From JAAFIM01 sp964467315 (GTDB lineage Bacteria; Bacteroidota; Bacteroidia; Chitinophagales; Saprospiraceae), in contig CAYXSA010000003.1 of the NCBI GenBank assembly GCA_964467315.1, positions 56,488 to 120,487 on the forward strand: DNA of 64,000 nucleotides. The letters run 5' to 3'. The translations under genes were made by a program, and so were the position numbers. Below the pieces are notes generated by a model. That model had not been told where the DNA came from and ran no database searches. It was given only the letters and a program-made list of their open reading frames with translations. Within the stretch, counting starts at the first letter, position 1, and each line of letters begins with the position of its first letter. Below are positions 49,363 through 58,428 of the stretch, piece by piece.

Positions 49363-52353
49363 TTAACGCATTATCGCCTCATAGATGACTTCGTGTATGC
49401 GCGGGCGGATATTTTTGCTGTTGAGTTTGTTGTTTTCGCCCGAAGGGAAGGTGCGATTGGATAAAAATAGATAGACGATTTTGTTGTCGGGGTCAGCCCA
49501 AGCGCCGATGCCCGTGAAGCCGAGATGCCCGAAACTGCGGTCGGAAGCCTGATAGGCAACGTTGACGGATTTTTTATCCCCGCCTTTTTCCTTGCGGTCG
49601 AAGCCCAAAGCGCGGCGCGAATCGGTCGCCTGCTGTTTTATGAAATGGCGGACGGTTTCAGCTTTGAGGTATCTTTTGCCCATGTATTCGCCTTCGTTGA
49701 CGAGCATCTGCATGACGGCGGCGAGGTCTGTAGCGGGCGAAAATAATCCCGCGTGCCCTGCGACTCCGCCCAACATCGCCGCAGCCATATCGTGCACATC
49801 GCCCTGCACGACGGAGTAGCGGAAATAATTATCCTGCTCCGTAGGCAGGCAGCGCGAGCGCGCGATGCCCTTATCAACGGGGTTGTAGTTGATTTCTCGT
49901 AAGCCCATCGGCTCGTAAAAGGTTGCCCTTGCGTACTTGTCTAAGGGCTGCCCCGTGATTTTTTCGATGAGGTTGGCAAAGAGGATAAAACCCATGTCGC
50001 TGTAGCGGTAATTGGTCGGCTCTAAGGGCGATTCGTTGATGCGATGCCAGATGACGGAATCCGTTTGCGTGCGGCAAAAATACATACTCGGCGTTACGCG
50101 CACGCAGTATTCGCCTTCGGATTTGGGGCGGTAGTACTTGGATTGGGGTTTTTTCAGACTGTCGAGCGTATAGGTATAAAAGGGAATCCAAGCCTTCAAG
50201 CCAGAGCGGTGGGTGAGTACATCGTGCAGGCGCAAAGCGGCTTTGTTGCTGCCTTCGAGTTCGGGCAGATAGTCGCCCATTGTTTTTTGGAGGTCGATTT
50301 TGCCTTCTTCGTATAGGCGCATGAGTGAGATGGTCGTGGCGCAAATCTTGGTAACGGAAGCCAAATCATAGACATCATCGAGCTGCACGGCGCGTTTTTT
50401 ATCGTACATATGATGTCCGTAGGCTTTGTGGAAGGCTATTTTGCCGTCCTTCACGACTAAGACCTGACAGCCAGGCGCGGCTTGGCTGCTAATCATTTCT
50501 TTGGCGATGCCGTCGATTTTTGCCAGCGTTTTGCTGTTGAGTCCGACGGCTTCGGGGCGGCTGGCATACGCCATACGTGTCGCTACTGTGTTTATGCCTG
50601 TGCCTGCGCGAAAGCGTGCGCCTGCGTTTACGGGCAATTTTCCTGTGAAAGGCAGCGCGCCGCCTACAGCCTGCGCCATGAGTTTTTGTATTTGCTCCTG
50701 CTCGCCGTAGCCGCAGACGACGGTAGAAAGCGAGTCGAAGTATTGCACGCTATACGGATTGCCAAAGGCTATCAGGACGACGCGGGTTTTTTTGTTGAGG
50801 TCTTTGAGGAAGTCGACGACGCTGGGCGAGATGTTGTATTTGTCGCTGGGGTATTTGCCGATATTGTAGATGGGGACAAGCACCATATCGAAATTTTTTA
50901 AGCCTGCGTATTTATCGGCTTGCTTGCCGACGATGCTCTGCCCTGCGTAGTGATGGCGGGTAACCCCAAATTTTTCCATCTCACTCTGAAAAGGCGTTTT
51001 TACGCTTTCACCGATGGCGAGCGTAGCGACACGGGCAGCGCGGGCGGGGGCGATGGGCAGCAGATTGGAGTCATTGGCGACTAAGGTCAGCGACTGCGCA
51101 TAAATCTCTTCTCGTATCGCTTCGCCTGCTGCGGCATTGAGGTCGAGGGATATATTTTTGAGGTCTACGGGCTTATAGGCGTGCAGACCTGCGCGATACT
51201 TTGCGCGCAAGATGCGGCGCACCCGCTCGTCCAAATCCGTCCACTGCAAACGCCCTTCGGCGATGGCTAATTTGATTTTTTTGCGAGCTGCCGCCAAATC
51301 CTGCGTCATCAGCAAAATATCATTGCCCGCCAAAAGCGCCTTAGCATCGCTGTCGCCGTTGGCATGGTGCTTCACCACGCCCATCATATTGAGGGCATCG
51401 GTGATAATCAAACCCTCGTAGCGCATTTCCTTGCGCAGCAAATCGTTGATAACTTTGGGCGAAAGCGTCGAAGGCAAATTGGGGGTACTATCTAAAGAAG
51501 GGATTTCCAAATGCGCCACCATAATCGAAGCCACGCCGCGCTCTATCAGATAGCGGAAAGGGAACAATTCCAGACTGTCGAGCCTTTGGCGCGAATGCCC
51601 GATTTTGGGCAAATCGTAATGCGAATCTACGTCCGTATCGCCATGACCGGGGAAATGCTTCGCGCAAGCCAATACGCCTACATCCTGCATGCCCTGCATA
51701 TAAGCGGCTGCCTTTTCGGCGACATTCTGCATATCTTCGCCAAAGGAACGGTCGCCAATGACGGGGTTGGCGGGGTTGTTATTCACGTCTACGACGGGCG
51801 CAAAATTGATATGTATGCCCAAGCGCTTGCATTCTTGCCCTACGCGCTGACCGAATTTATAGACCGTTTGCGCCTCGCTTATCGCGCCCATCGTGAGCTG
51901 TCGCGGGTAGCGCAGGGTGCTGTCTACGCGCATGCTTACGCTCCATTCGCCATCGATGCCGACCAGCAAAGGCGTTTTTTTAGAGCGCAGTTGGTAGGCA
52001 TTGCCCAAACTCGCCAAACGCGTGGGGCTGCTCGCTTGAAAAAAAATAATCCCCCCAATATGATAATTGTCTATCGCCTGTTGCAAGCGCGCTTCGTCCT
52101 CCGCGCCCTTATTGGGGTAGGCACCCAGCATAAAGAACTGTCCTATTTTTTCGTCCTCGCTCATTTTTGCAAGCTGCGCTTCGACCCATTTATCCATCTC
52201 CGCCTTGCGCAAAATGGCGGAATCTTCCGCCGACATCGCCATTTGTTGCCCATTTTTTGCCTCCAGTGTGTGGGAGGTCTTTGGTATATCCGATTGACAC
52301 ATAAGCAAGCCCAATAAGGAAAAACCCAGCGCGATGGGGATAAATTTACGCAT
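49363..52353 (-). CDS. GH3 beta-N-acetylhexosaminidase fused to a beta-lactamase-type serine hydrolase
   Basis: 996 residues from ATG 52353; the ORF back to 52539 reads through repeat A17 and is rejected. The N-terminus is hydrophobic and ends in MCQS, so it may be lipid-anchored. The GH3 domain (about 40-400) has the NagZ-type KHFPGHGDTDVDSH and the nucleophile region ITDALNMMGV. A GH3 C-terminal domain follows. The last 380 residues form a class C beta-lactamase/esterase fold, with SxxK in LASVTKIC, YSD in YRYSDMGF and HLGFTGIG replacing KTG. The GH3 part would release GlcNAc from muropeptides. The second part may cut peptides or esters. The fusion recurs in Bacteroidota and fits cell-wall recycling. 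Confidence 0.9.
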   Translation of the reverse strand: MRKFIPIALGFSLLGLLMCQSDIPKTSHTLEAKNGQQMAMSAEDSAILRKAEMDKWVEAQLAKMSEDEKIGQFFMLGAYPNKGAEDEARLQQAIDNYHIGGIIFFQASSPTRLASLGNAYQLRSKKTPLLVGIDGEWSVSMRVDSTLRYPRQLTMGAISEAQTVYKFGQRVGQECKRLGIHINFAPVVDVNNNPANPVIGDRSFGEDMQNVAEKAAAYMQGMQDVGVLACAKHFPGHGDTDVDSHYDLPKIGHSRQRLDSLELFPFRYLIERGVASIMVAHLEIPSLDSTPNLPSTLSPKVINDLLRKEMRYEGLIITDALNMMGVVKHHANGDSDAKALLAGNDILLMTQDLAAARKKIKLAIAEGRLQWTDLDERVRRILRAKYRAGLHAYKPVDLKNISLDLNAAAGEAIREEIYAQSLTLVANDSNLLPIAPARAARVATLAIGESVKTPFQSEMEKFGVTRHHYAGQSIVGKQADKYAGLKNFDMVLVPIYNIGKYPSDKYNISPSVVDFLKDLNKKTRVVLIAFGNPYSVQYFDSLSTVVCGYGEQEQIQKLMAQAVGGALPFTGKLPVNAGARFRAGTGINTVATRMAYASRPEAVGLNSKTLAKIDGIAKEMISSQAAPGCQVLVVKDGKIAFHKAYGHHMYDKKRAVQLDDVYDLASVTKICATTISLMRLYEEGKIDLQKTMGDYLPELEGSNKAALRLHDVLTHRSGLKAWIPFYTYTLDSLKKPQSKYYRPKSEGEYCVRVTPSMYFCRTQTDSVIWHRINESPLEPTNYRYSDMGFILFANLIEKITGQPLDKYARATFYEPMGLREINYNPVDKGIARSRCLPTEQDNYFRYSVVQGDVHDMAAAMLGGVAGHAGLFSPATDLAAVMQMLVNEGEYMGKRYLKAETVRHFIKQQATDSRRALGFDRKEKGGDKKSVNVAYQASDRSFGHLGFTGIGAWADPDNKIVYLFLSNRTFPSGENNKLNSKNIRPRIHEVIYEAIMR

Positions 52354-52403
52354 ACAATTTGCCTCTATTCTGTATATAATCCGTTGATAATCAGCCTTTT
52401 TTT

Positions 52404-52529
52404 GGGCGTGCCCCTGCTCCCCGCGCCCGCAAAGGCGGGCGCTTAAAAGGTCGCAGGGTCGGGCTATTCGGGGCGCATCACCATCGCCCCAATGGGCGAA
52501 TGTTGATTCGCCCCTACTATCCCTCACGC
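52404..52529 (+). repeat. Family A repeat, copy A17
   Basis: T-tract and GGGCGTGCCCC face the 5' end of the leftward GH3 gene (50 nt). It has a compound GCGCCCGC/GCGGGCGC hairpin, GTCGGGCTATTCGGGGCG, the GGGCGAATGTTGATTCGCCC insert and TATCCCTCACGC. Confidence 0.9.
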
Positions 52530-52596
52530 TTTCCGACATTTGAACGTAAAATTAAATTTTTTCCCCCGAATAAAGCGGCATTTTTGCGAAAAGGGC

Positions 52597-52604
52597 TATA
52601 TTTG
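52597..52604 (+). promoter_or_regulatory. -7 box of the DUF4625 gene
   Basis: TATATTTG, start near 52611 with a leader of about 27 nt. The nearest TTG is too close to serve as the -33 element. Confidence 0.5.
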
Positions 52605-52637
52605 CAACATTGTTGCACTAAATAAATCCCAATCAGC

Positions 52638-53456
52638 ATGAAAAATTACTTTTTCCTCTTCGGCTTTTTATTGGCTGCGGCTACTGGCTGCAAAAAAGAG
52701 CAGGACACTACAGCGCCGACTTTTGAAATCGTATCGCTTACGCCCGATGCTACAACGGCGCTCGTTTGCGGCGCAAGCAGCGACAACGTAATCCCCATCA
52801 TAGGCGGCAATCCGCTCGCTATCAACTTCCGCCTTACAGATGATACAGAATTAGGGCAATATAAAATCGATATTCACGACGATTTCGATTGTCATGGGCA
52901 TGAGGGCGAGCGGACTACGATGCCCGATATTTGGGAGCTCGTAGACGTGGTTGATATTTCGGGCACAGATGAAAGCGTTTCGCGCGCGCTCGACGTACCC
53001 GCAGAGGTACGCGCGGGCGACTATCATTTTCAGATTTCGGTACTCGATGCGGCGGGCAATATCAACACGAATACGCCCATTTACACGCTGCGTATACAGA
53101 ACCCTTCTGATTTAGTAGCGCCTACGCTTACGCGCACAGCTCCCGCCGACAACGACTTTAGTCTATCGCGGGGCACGACTATGCAGGTAGCGGGCAGCTT
53201 GGGCGACAATCTTTCACTCGATGGCGCTACTTTGGAGCTAAGTTACGAAACGCCAACAGGCGACGTAGTGCTTGCCTACAATCGCCTGTTTGCGGCTGCC
53301 GATTTTGTGGGGCAGCCTACGAATACCGAATATAACTATGCTATTGATTTCGTGTTGCCTGCGACGCTCGCCGCTGGGGAGCATCATTTTACGCTGATAC
53401 TACGCGACGCTGTCGGCAATAAAGCCGAAACGGATTTTCATGTAGAGGTGGATTAG
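52638..53456 (+). CDS. DUF4625 lipoprotein
   Basis: 272 residues with lipobox AATGC. Two Ig-like domains of the DUF4625 type are visible. The first has a histidine-rich metal-like segment (IDIHDDFDCHGHEGE) and ends with AGDYHFQISVLDAAGNIN. The second ends with AGEHHFTLILRDAVGNKAETDF. Both show the typical ThR/K-GNxA edge strands of bacterial Ig folds. Such lipoproteins are common at the Bacteroidota cell surface; ligand unknown, and the HGH cluster may bind metal. Its TAG stop overlaps the first bases of repeat D2. Confidence 0.82.
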   Translation: MKNYFFLFGFLLAAATGCKKEQDTTAPTFEIVSLTPDATTALVCGASSDNVIPIIGGNPLAINFRLTDDTELGQYKIDIHDDFDCHGHEGERTTMPDIWELVDVVDISGTDESVSRALDVPAEVRAGDYHFQISVLDAAGNINTNTPIYTLRIQNPSDLVAPTLTRTAPADNDFSLSRGTTMQVAGSLGDNLSLDGATLELSYETPTGDVVLAYNRLFAAADFVGQPTNTEYNYAIDFVLPATLAAGEHHFTLILRDAVGNKAETDFHVEVD

Positions 53457-53632
53457 CGTTGGGGGCGCTGCCCCAACGCTATTTGTTGCACACTTGGACG
53501 GGGGACGCTGCCCCCGCCCAAGTGCTGCCGCCAGCCAAAATGTGCGAAAATCAGGCCAGAGAAGCGTGGCGGGGCAGCGTCCCCGCTACGCTTCCAGAAC
53601 AAGTAGCGTTGGGGCAGCGTCCCCAACGCTAT
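53455..53632 (+). repeat. Family D repeat, copy D2
   Basis: 178 bp with AGCGTTGGGG/CCCCAACGCT ends and inner CACTTGGACGGGGG and GAAGCGTGGCGGGG blocks. It fills exactly the space between two convergent genes, overlapping the TAG of the DUF4625 gene and ending at the base before the hemF stop. Confidence 0.88.
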
Positions 53633-54580
53633 CTACACCCAGTTCCGCCCTTTAGCGAACCATTGTTGCGTTTCGGCTTCGGCGCTGCCTGTTTCGGTTT
53701 GGTGGCAATAATGCCATTCGGCTTGGGGCGGCATGCTCATAAGTATGGATTCGGTGCGTCCGTTGGTTTGTAGACCGAAATGTGTACCTCTATCATAGAC
53801 GAGATTAAACTCCACGTATCTGCCGCGTCGTATGTTTTGCCATTGGCGTTCTTGCTCCGTATAAGGTAGGGCGCGAGTGGCGGCGACTTGATGGGCGTAC
53901 AAGGGCACGAAGGCATTGCCGACGGATTGTACGAATGCCCAAGCCGCGTTTTTATCGGCGGGGGCGGGGGCGTAGTTTTCATTGAGACGGTCGAAGAAGA
54001 TACCGCCGATACCGCGCATTTCGTTGCGGTGTTTGATAAAAAAGTATTCGTCTGCCCAATCTTTGAAAATAGGGTAGTAGGCGGGGTTGTGCTCGTCGCA
54101 AACCGCTTTTAGCTGCTGGTGGAACTCTACGGCGAGCGCGGGCGTAACGTAATGCGGTGTGAGGTCTATCCCGCCCCCAAACCACCAAAGCCCGTTGGAT
54201 AGCTCAAAGTAGCGTACATTCATATGTATGATAGGTACGCAGGGGCTTTCGGGGTGCAGTACTATAGAAACGCCTGTGGCGAGAAATTCCAAATTTTCTA
54301 AATCGGCTTCCGTGTGTGGGATTTGGAGGGTGCGCAGGAGTTGGCTGCTGGCGGGGCTGTGTACGGCGGAAAAGGCTACGCCGCCTTTGGCGAGTACGCC
54401 GCCCTTTTGTAGGACGCAGGTACGTCCGCCGCCGCCTTCGGCGCGTATCCAGTCGTCGGCGATAAATTTAGATTTACCATCTACGGCTTCCAAGCCTGCG
54501 CAAATGCGGCTTTGCAGGTCGGCAAACCAAGCGCGGATTTCCTCCTTTTGCACGAGTTGCTTTTTTTCGGCTACTTCCAT
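53633..54580 (-). CDS. hemF: Oxygen-dependent coproporphyrinogen III oxidase
   Basis: 315 residues from ATG 54580. A longer start at 54619 would overlap the -7 box (54617-54624). The HemF hallmarks are present: GVSIVLHPESPCVPIIHMNVRYF, WWFGGGIDLTPHYV, FFDRLNENYAPAP, the conserved RRGRYVEFNLVYDRGTHFGLQ, and ESILMSMPPQAEW. It converts coproporphyrinogen III to protoporphyrinogen IX using O2 in haem synthesis, which points to growth with oxygen. Single gene, no other haem genes nearby. Its stop codon abuts repeat D2. Confidence 0.95.
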   Translation of the reverse strand: MEVAEKKQLVQKEEIRAWFADLQSRICAGLEAVDGKSKFIADDWIRAEGGGGRTCVLQKGGVLAKGGVAFSAVHSPASSQLLRTLQIPHTEADLENLEFLATGVSIVLHPESPCVPIIHMNVRYFELSNGLWWFGGGIDLTPHYVTPALAVEFHQQLKAVCDEHNPAYYPIFKDWADEYFFIKHRNEMRGIGGIFFDRLNENYAPAPADKNAAWAFVQSVGNAFVPLYAHQVAATRALPYTEQERQWQNIRRGRYVEFNLVYDRGTHFGLQTNGRTESILMSMPPQAEWHYCHQTETGSAEAETQQWFAKGRNWV

Positions 54581-54616
54581 TGCTGGGGTATTGTGTATTA
54601 TATGGTGAAGATAGCG

Positions 54617-54624
54617 CAAAGATA
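54617..54624 (-). promoter_or_regulatory. Candidate -7 box of hemF
   Basis: Minus-strand TATCTTTG, giving a leader of about 30 nt before ATG 54580; no convincing -33 element. Confidence 0.5.
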
Positions 54625-54833
54625 GGGCAAAAGCCGAAAGGCTGTAGATGACGATGCTTAGGGCTTCTGTCGGATAATTGTCATTTTTTGGATTTGTGTC
54701 GCCTTCTGCGAGCGGAAATTTTCAAAAAAAACTGCTGGAAAGTTCAGTTCTTACTGAATTTTAGCTCTATTGCACTCTATCTGGCATCCCCGCCATTTTG
54801 ACATTTACAAGCAGCTTCTTGAAATTCCTCTAT

Positions 54834-55751
54834 ATGAAATTTTATTTCAGTATTTTTTTTGTATCAATAACTCAATTTATTTACACACAAAATTATAATA
54901 GAGTTATCACAGAAAAAATAGATTGCACTCAAAAAAATAGTCAAAAAACTATTCACTTTCAACGAATTGATAGTACTACGGATATTTTCGACTTAAAAAT
55001 AGAATTACTGGCCTTGTCGCATGTTTTAGATACGATATTTCCCAATGATTTTGACTACGACCGTCCTCTTGTGTTTGTTGTTCCAGATATTATTCCCGAA
55101 ACAGCCCCCCCCTTGCTATTTTGTGAAATACAAGCTTTAAAATCTGAAAACAGCTCTCATACGAACGAAGAACATGATTCAATAGTAATTCTCAGCCATC
55201 AAGGAGTTGTCATCCCTTTCCACAGTATATCAATGAAAAATTTTAATCACCCTAATGTAACTAAAGTTGAAAACTCTCTATCTTTTTCGAAGAAAAATAA
55301 AAAAGGTAAGTATTTTTTTGTTAAAAACAAAAAACTATCTTCTCTTCAAAAAAAATATCCTAATGCAATATACAAACAACTAAATCATATTAGCTATGCT
55401 CGTAAATTTAGAGACAAATACTATGTAGGAATTGGGTTTGCAGATATATTGCCTTCTACTTATAAAGTATACGATTTTCGACAAGAAACGCCACTTGTTG
55501 TTTTAGAAATTCCTGATGTAAAAGAATTTTTATATTTTTTAGTGGAAATAAGCGGAGATAAAAAGAGTGGATTTAAAGTAGAACAAGTTTATCCAGATTT
55601 TTATCAACAATATCTTTATGGAGAAAACCAATCTGCCTTTCATACCCATTTTTCTTGTTCTGAATATGTTTTTCTACCTAGAGCAATTTCTAATCAATTA
55701 TACAACTCTAGTTACCGCCGAGCAAGAAGATATTTTATATATCCCAAATAG
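54834..55751 (+). CDS. AT-rich secreted orphan protein
   Basis: 305 residues from ATG 54834 (MKFYFSIFFVSITQF), the codon that places a signal peptide at the N-terminus; it ends near FIYTQ. Lysine- and asparagine-rich composition and GC far below the neighbours mark it as an outlier. The mature part has no motif I recognise. Near the C-terminus AFHTHFSCSEYVFLPRAISNQ is the most distinctive stretch. A weak hairpin TTCAGT/ACTGAA with four Ts (54743-54762) lies upstream. It may be a transferred gene. Confidence 0.65.
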   Translation: MKFYFSIFFVSITQFIYTQNYNRVITEKIDCTQKNSQKTIHFQRIDSTTDIFDLKIELLALSHVLDTIFPNDFDYDRPLVFVVPDIIPETAPPLLFCEIQALKSENSSHTNEEHDSIVILSHQGVVIPFHSISMKNFNHPNVTKVENSLSFSKKNKKGKYFFVKNKKLSSLQKKYPNAIYKQLNHISYARKFRDKYYVGIGFADILPSTYKVYDFRQETPLVVLEIPDVKEFLYFLVEISGDKKSGFKVEQVYPDFYQQYLYGENQSAFHTHFSCSEYVFLPRAISNQLYNSSYRRARRYFIYPK

Positions 55752-55868
55752 CTAATTTAAAGCAGTCTGATTTTGGCAGTCCAAACAACCGCCCCAGCGC
55801 AGCGGGGATTTTTTCGTTTCCTTCTTCTTGCGCCCGCCGCGCCTTTGCGCGGCGGGGATGCCATGACT

Positions 55869-55969
55869 GCGTGAGGGATAGCAGAGGCGTGATAAATCAC
55901 GCCTCGAATAGCCCGACGCTGCGACCTTTAAGCCCGCGCTTTAGCGTGGGCGGGGAGCAGCGGCACGCC
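55869..55969 (-). repeat. Family A repeat, copy A18
   Basis: GCGTGAGGGATAGCAG, GAGGCGTGATAAATCACGCC, AATAGCCCGAC, compound hairpin and GCGGCACGCC, 21 nt from the stop of the oxidoreductase gene. A CCCGCCGCGC/GCGCGGCGGG hairpin precedes it. Confidence 0.88.
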
Positions 55970-55990
55970 AAAAAAAACAAAGGTCTTTAT

Positions 55991-57031
55991 CTATTTTTCG
56001 CCAGCGGCATAAATGCGCTCTATGATATCGACGACTTTTAGCCCTTCGAGGGCGTTGGTGCTGACTTGGCAGCGCTGTAGGAGGGTATCGACGACGTTTT
56101 GAATCACGAAATGATGATTGGCGGCGGAGCCCTTGTAATGCCCGTAGTCGTTGGCGGGAGCGGAATCGGGCAGGGGCTGGAAAGTGTAATTTTTGATATG
56201 GCAGTACTCGACCTCGTTCATGTACTGCCCGCCGATTTTCAGCGCGCCCTCTGTACCGATGACGCTTAGGCTGCTTTCCATATTGCGCTCGAAAACGGCA
56301 GTGGAATATGTCAAAACGCCCTGTGCGCCGCTGCGCGAGAGGCTAAAAAGAACCGTGCCGCTGTCTTCAAAGGGCAAATAATCGGCGTGGGTATGATTGG
56401 CAAAGCGGGCGCTTATCTGCTCGATGTCGCCAAAAAGCCAATAAAGCATATCAATAAAATGCGAAAATTGGGTGAAAAGCGTGCCACCGTCGAGATTTTT
56501 AGTGCCTTTCCATGTGTGGGGCTGATTGTTGGGGCGGTAATAGCGCTCGTCCCGATTCCAATAGCAATTGATTTCTACCATCAGGATTTTGCCCAAGCGG
56601 TTTTCGTCGATGAGCTTTTTGAGCCATTGGGCGGGGGGCGAGTAGCGGTTTTGCATGACGCAAAAGACTTGGCGCGAGCGCTGCAAAGCCTCGAAAATGA
56701 TGGCTTCGCAGTCGGCGCGGCGTAGCGCCATCGGTTTTTCGCAAACTACGTGCAGCCCAGCGCGCAGGGCGGCTATGGATTGCTCGGCGTGGTAGCCGTT
56801 GGGCGTGCAGATGCAGACGACATCGAGGGGGAGGGCAGCCGATAGAAGTTGAGCAAAATCGCTAAAACAAAGCGTATCAGGGTTTTCTGCCTGCGCTACG
56901 GCAAGCGCCTGCGGGTCGAGGTCGCAGACGGCGAGGAGTTGGGCTTCCGCATTGCGGCGCAGCATCTCGGCGTGCCGCCTGCCGATATGCCCGTAGCCGA
57001 GTACGGCGAAACGTATGGGGGATTGGTTCAT
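55991..57031 (-). CDS. Gfo/Idh/MocA-family oxidoreductase
   Basis: 346 residues. The N-terminal Rossmann fold has VLGYGHIGRRHAEML, VCDLDP (an Asp after the second strand, favouring NAD), CICTPNGYHAEQSIAALRAG and the family motif CEKPMAL, with the conserved Lys. The C-terminal domain has GGTLFTQFSHFIDMLYWLFG with the catalytic-type His. Length and the YWLFGDIEQI context resemble the sugar-nucleotide dehydrogenases WlbA/WbpB, which oxidise the 3-position of UDP-GlcNAc(3NAc)A sugars; no polysaccharide genes are near, so the substrate is open. The LRR gene lies 44 nt upstream in the same direction. Confidence 0.85.
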   Translation of the reverse strand: MNQSPIRFAVLGYGHIGRRHAEMLRRNAEAQLLAVCDLDPQALAVAQAENPDTLCFSDFAQLLSAALPLDVVCICTPNGYHAEQSIAALRAGLHVVCEKPMALRRADCEAIIFEALQRSRQVFCVMQNRYSPPAQWLKKLIDENRLGKILMVEINCYWNRDERYYRPNNQPHTWKGTKNLDGGTLFTQFSHFIDMLYWLFGDIEQISARFANHTHADYLPFEDSGTVLFSLSRSGAQGVLTYSTAVFERNMESSLSVIGTEGALKIGGQYMNEVEYCHIKNYTFQPLPDSAPANDYGHYKGSAANHHFVIQNVVDTLLQRCQVSTNALEGLKVVDIIERIYAAGEK

Positions 57032-57075
57032 TTACGGAAGTTTTGAGGGGCGCAATATACGGAGAATGCCAAAAA

Positions 57076-57993
57076 TTAGCCAACATCTTCCGCCATACGC
57101 CCAAAGCTTATTAGCCAAGCATCCGACCAGCCTAAAGAAGATAGCAGCGCTTTGCCCAAGGCGATGTTGTCGGCGACTTTGCTGCGCAGGAGCTGCCAAA
57201 TTTTCTGTAATTCTTCCTGTTGCGTATCCCATAAAAGCTGCTCCGCCTCATTGGGTGCTCTGTGGATAGCGCCATAGGTGTATATATTTGAGATGATGCG
57301 CAAGGGCGGGAGTTGATGCAGCGGATTTTTGGAGCACCGAAAAACGAGCGAGTGCTCGCAATGGGGCATAGGGCTTAAGTCCTCGATGAGGTTGTTCGAT
57401 AGGTATAAGTAGCGCAAAGTAGTCAAAGCGCTCAAAGGCGAAATGTCGCGGATTTGGTTATCGCTAAGGTCTAAGTATTTTATTTTTTTCCAATGTTCTA
57501 TCCCGCTCAAATCGTTTAAGCGTTGCCCCCTGCAAACAAAATGGGTTAATTGCTGCAAGTTTGACAAGGGTTGAAGCGAAATTTCTTTATTAGGCCAGCG
57601 GCAGAAAGAAAGCCCTAATTTTTCCAAATGCCGTATAGCGCCCAAACCCTCTATCAATTCCTGCTTCGGCGGTATGGTAATATATAATTCGCGCAGGGTA
57701 TCTATCTGCGATAGCGCCTCTGTACTTTTTATAGCAGGGTTCGCATAAGAATGATACATGAGATTAAGCCCTACAATTTGATTTTTATCTTTATCTCTGT
57801 AAGGCTCTGCGTAACGGCAATACTCGCTATCTCCTGTATATCCTATAAAATACAGCCCGCCATGCCCATAACCTTCGGGGTAAAAATGACGCAGCAGTTC
57901 GAGTTGTTGTCGGCGTGAAGCCTCTTGGAATTTTTGTCGATTGGGCGTAAGGACTTCCTTGCGTAGTAAGTTGAGTGCGTCTTCGTAGTGCAT
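57076..57993 (-). CDS. Leucine-rich-repeat protein
   Basis: 305 residues, no signal peptide. The middle (about 65-215) holds five to six LRR units of 22-23 residues, clearest as LTHFVCRGQRLNDLSGIEHW, IKYLDLSDNQIRDISPLSAL and LRYLYLSNNLIEDLSPMPHC, of the SDS22-like type. The flanking N-terminal (LRHFYPEGYGHGGLYFIG) and C-terminal (EAEQLLWDTQQEELQKIW) parts are not recognised. It is a cytoplasmic protein-interaction module. It is probably co-transcribed with the oxidoreductase downstream, though a functional link is not evident. Confidence 0.78.
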   Translation of the reverse strand: MHYEDALNLLRKEVLTPNRQKFQEASRRQQLELLRHFYPEGYGHGGLYFIGYTGDSEYCRYAEPYRDKDKNQIVGLNLMYHSYANPAIKSTEALSQIDTLRELYITIPPKQELIEGLGAIRHLEKLGLSFCRWPNKEISLQPLSNLQQLTHFVCRGQRLNDLSGIEHWKKIKYLDLSDNQIRDISPLSALTTLRYLYLSNNLIEDLSPMPHCEHSLVFRCSKNPLHQLPPLRIISNIYTYGAIHRAPNEAEQLLWDTQQEELQKIWQLLRSKVADNIALGKALLSSLGWSDAWLISFGRMAEDVG

Positions 57994-58188
57994 GGGTGGG
58001 GGGGATGATTGCTAAACCCACCCCCTTACCCCTCCCTTTTGCAAAGGGAGGGGCGGCGTGATGGTTGTATATAAATGATAATCAATATATTATGCATATA
58101 TTTTTTCCAAAGGTCGAATACACGGAGAATGCGAAAACGCAAGGGATAAAGGTAGGCTGCGCCGCCCTTTGCGGCGCAAGCGCGCTTT

Positions 58189-58316
58189 GCGTGAGGGATA
58201 GAAGCGGAAGCGCCGCGTAGCGGGGCTGGAGCGGATAGCCCGACCCCGCGCATAGCTCCCCCCTTTCAAGGGGGGAAGACCGCGTAGCGGGCGGGGGGGC
58301 GCGCGGGGGCACGCCC
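58189..58316 (-). repeat. Family A repeat, copy A19
   Basis: GCGTGAGGGATAG, a GCGCCGCG insert, GGATAGCCCGACC, a compound hairpin with CCCCCCTTTCAAGGGGGG and GGGGGCACGCCC. Nearly the same as A9 in its hairpins. A GCTGCGCCGC/GCGGCGCAAGC stem precedes it. Confidence 0.9.
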
Positions 58317-58395
58317 AAACAAAAAAAGAAAAAAATAAGGAAAAACCACAAAAAAGCAGGAAAAAAAGCGCGGTATTGAAAAATGTACTACCTTT

Positions 58396-58411
58396 ATGAC
58401 TGGGTAGTCAT
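58396..58411 (+). promoter_or_regulatory. Likely TetR operator
   Basis: Palindrome ATGACTGGGTAGTCAT directly behind a -7-like TACCTTTA (58389-58396) and 18 nt before the tetR-like ATG. Position and symmetry suit autorepression by the adjacent regulator. Confidence 0.7.
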
Positions 58412-58428
58412 TTCTGAAATTTTATAGC

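Noticed and set aside
52354..52539. N-terminal extension of the GH3/beta-lactamase gene
   Set aside because: Encoded by repeat A17. The hydrophobic signal-like start MRKFIPIALG is at ATG 52353.
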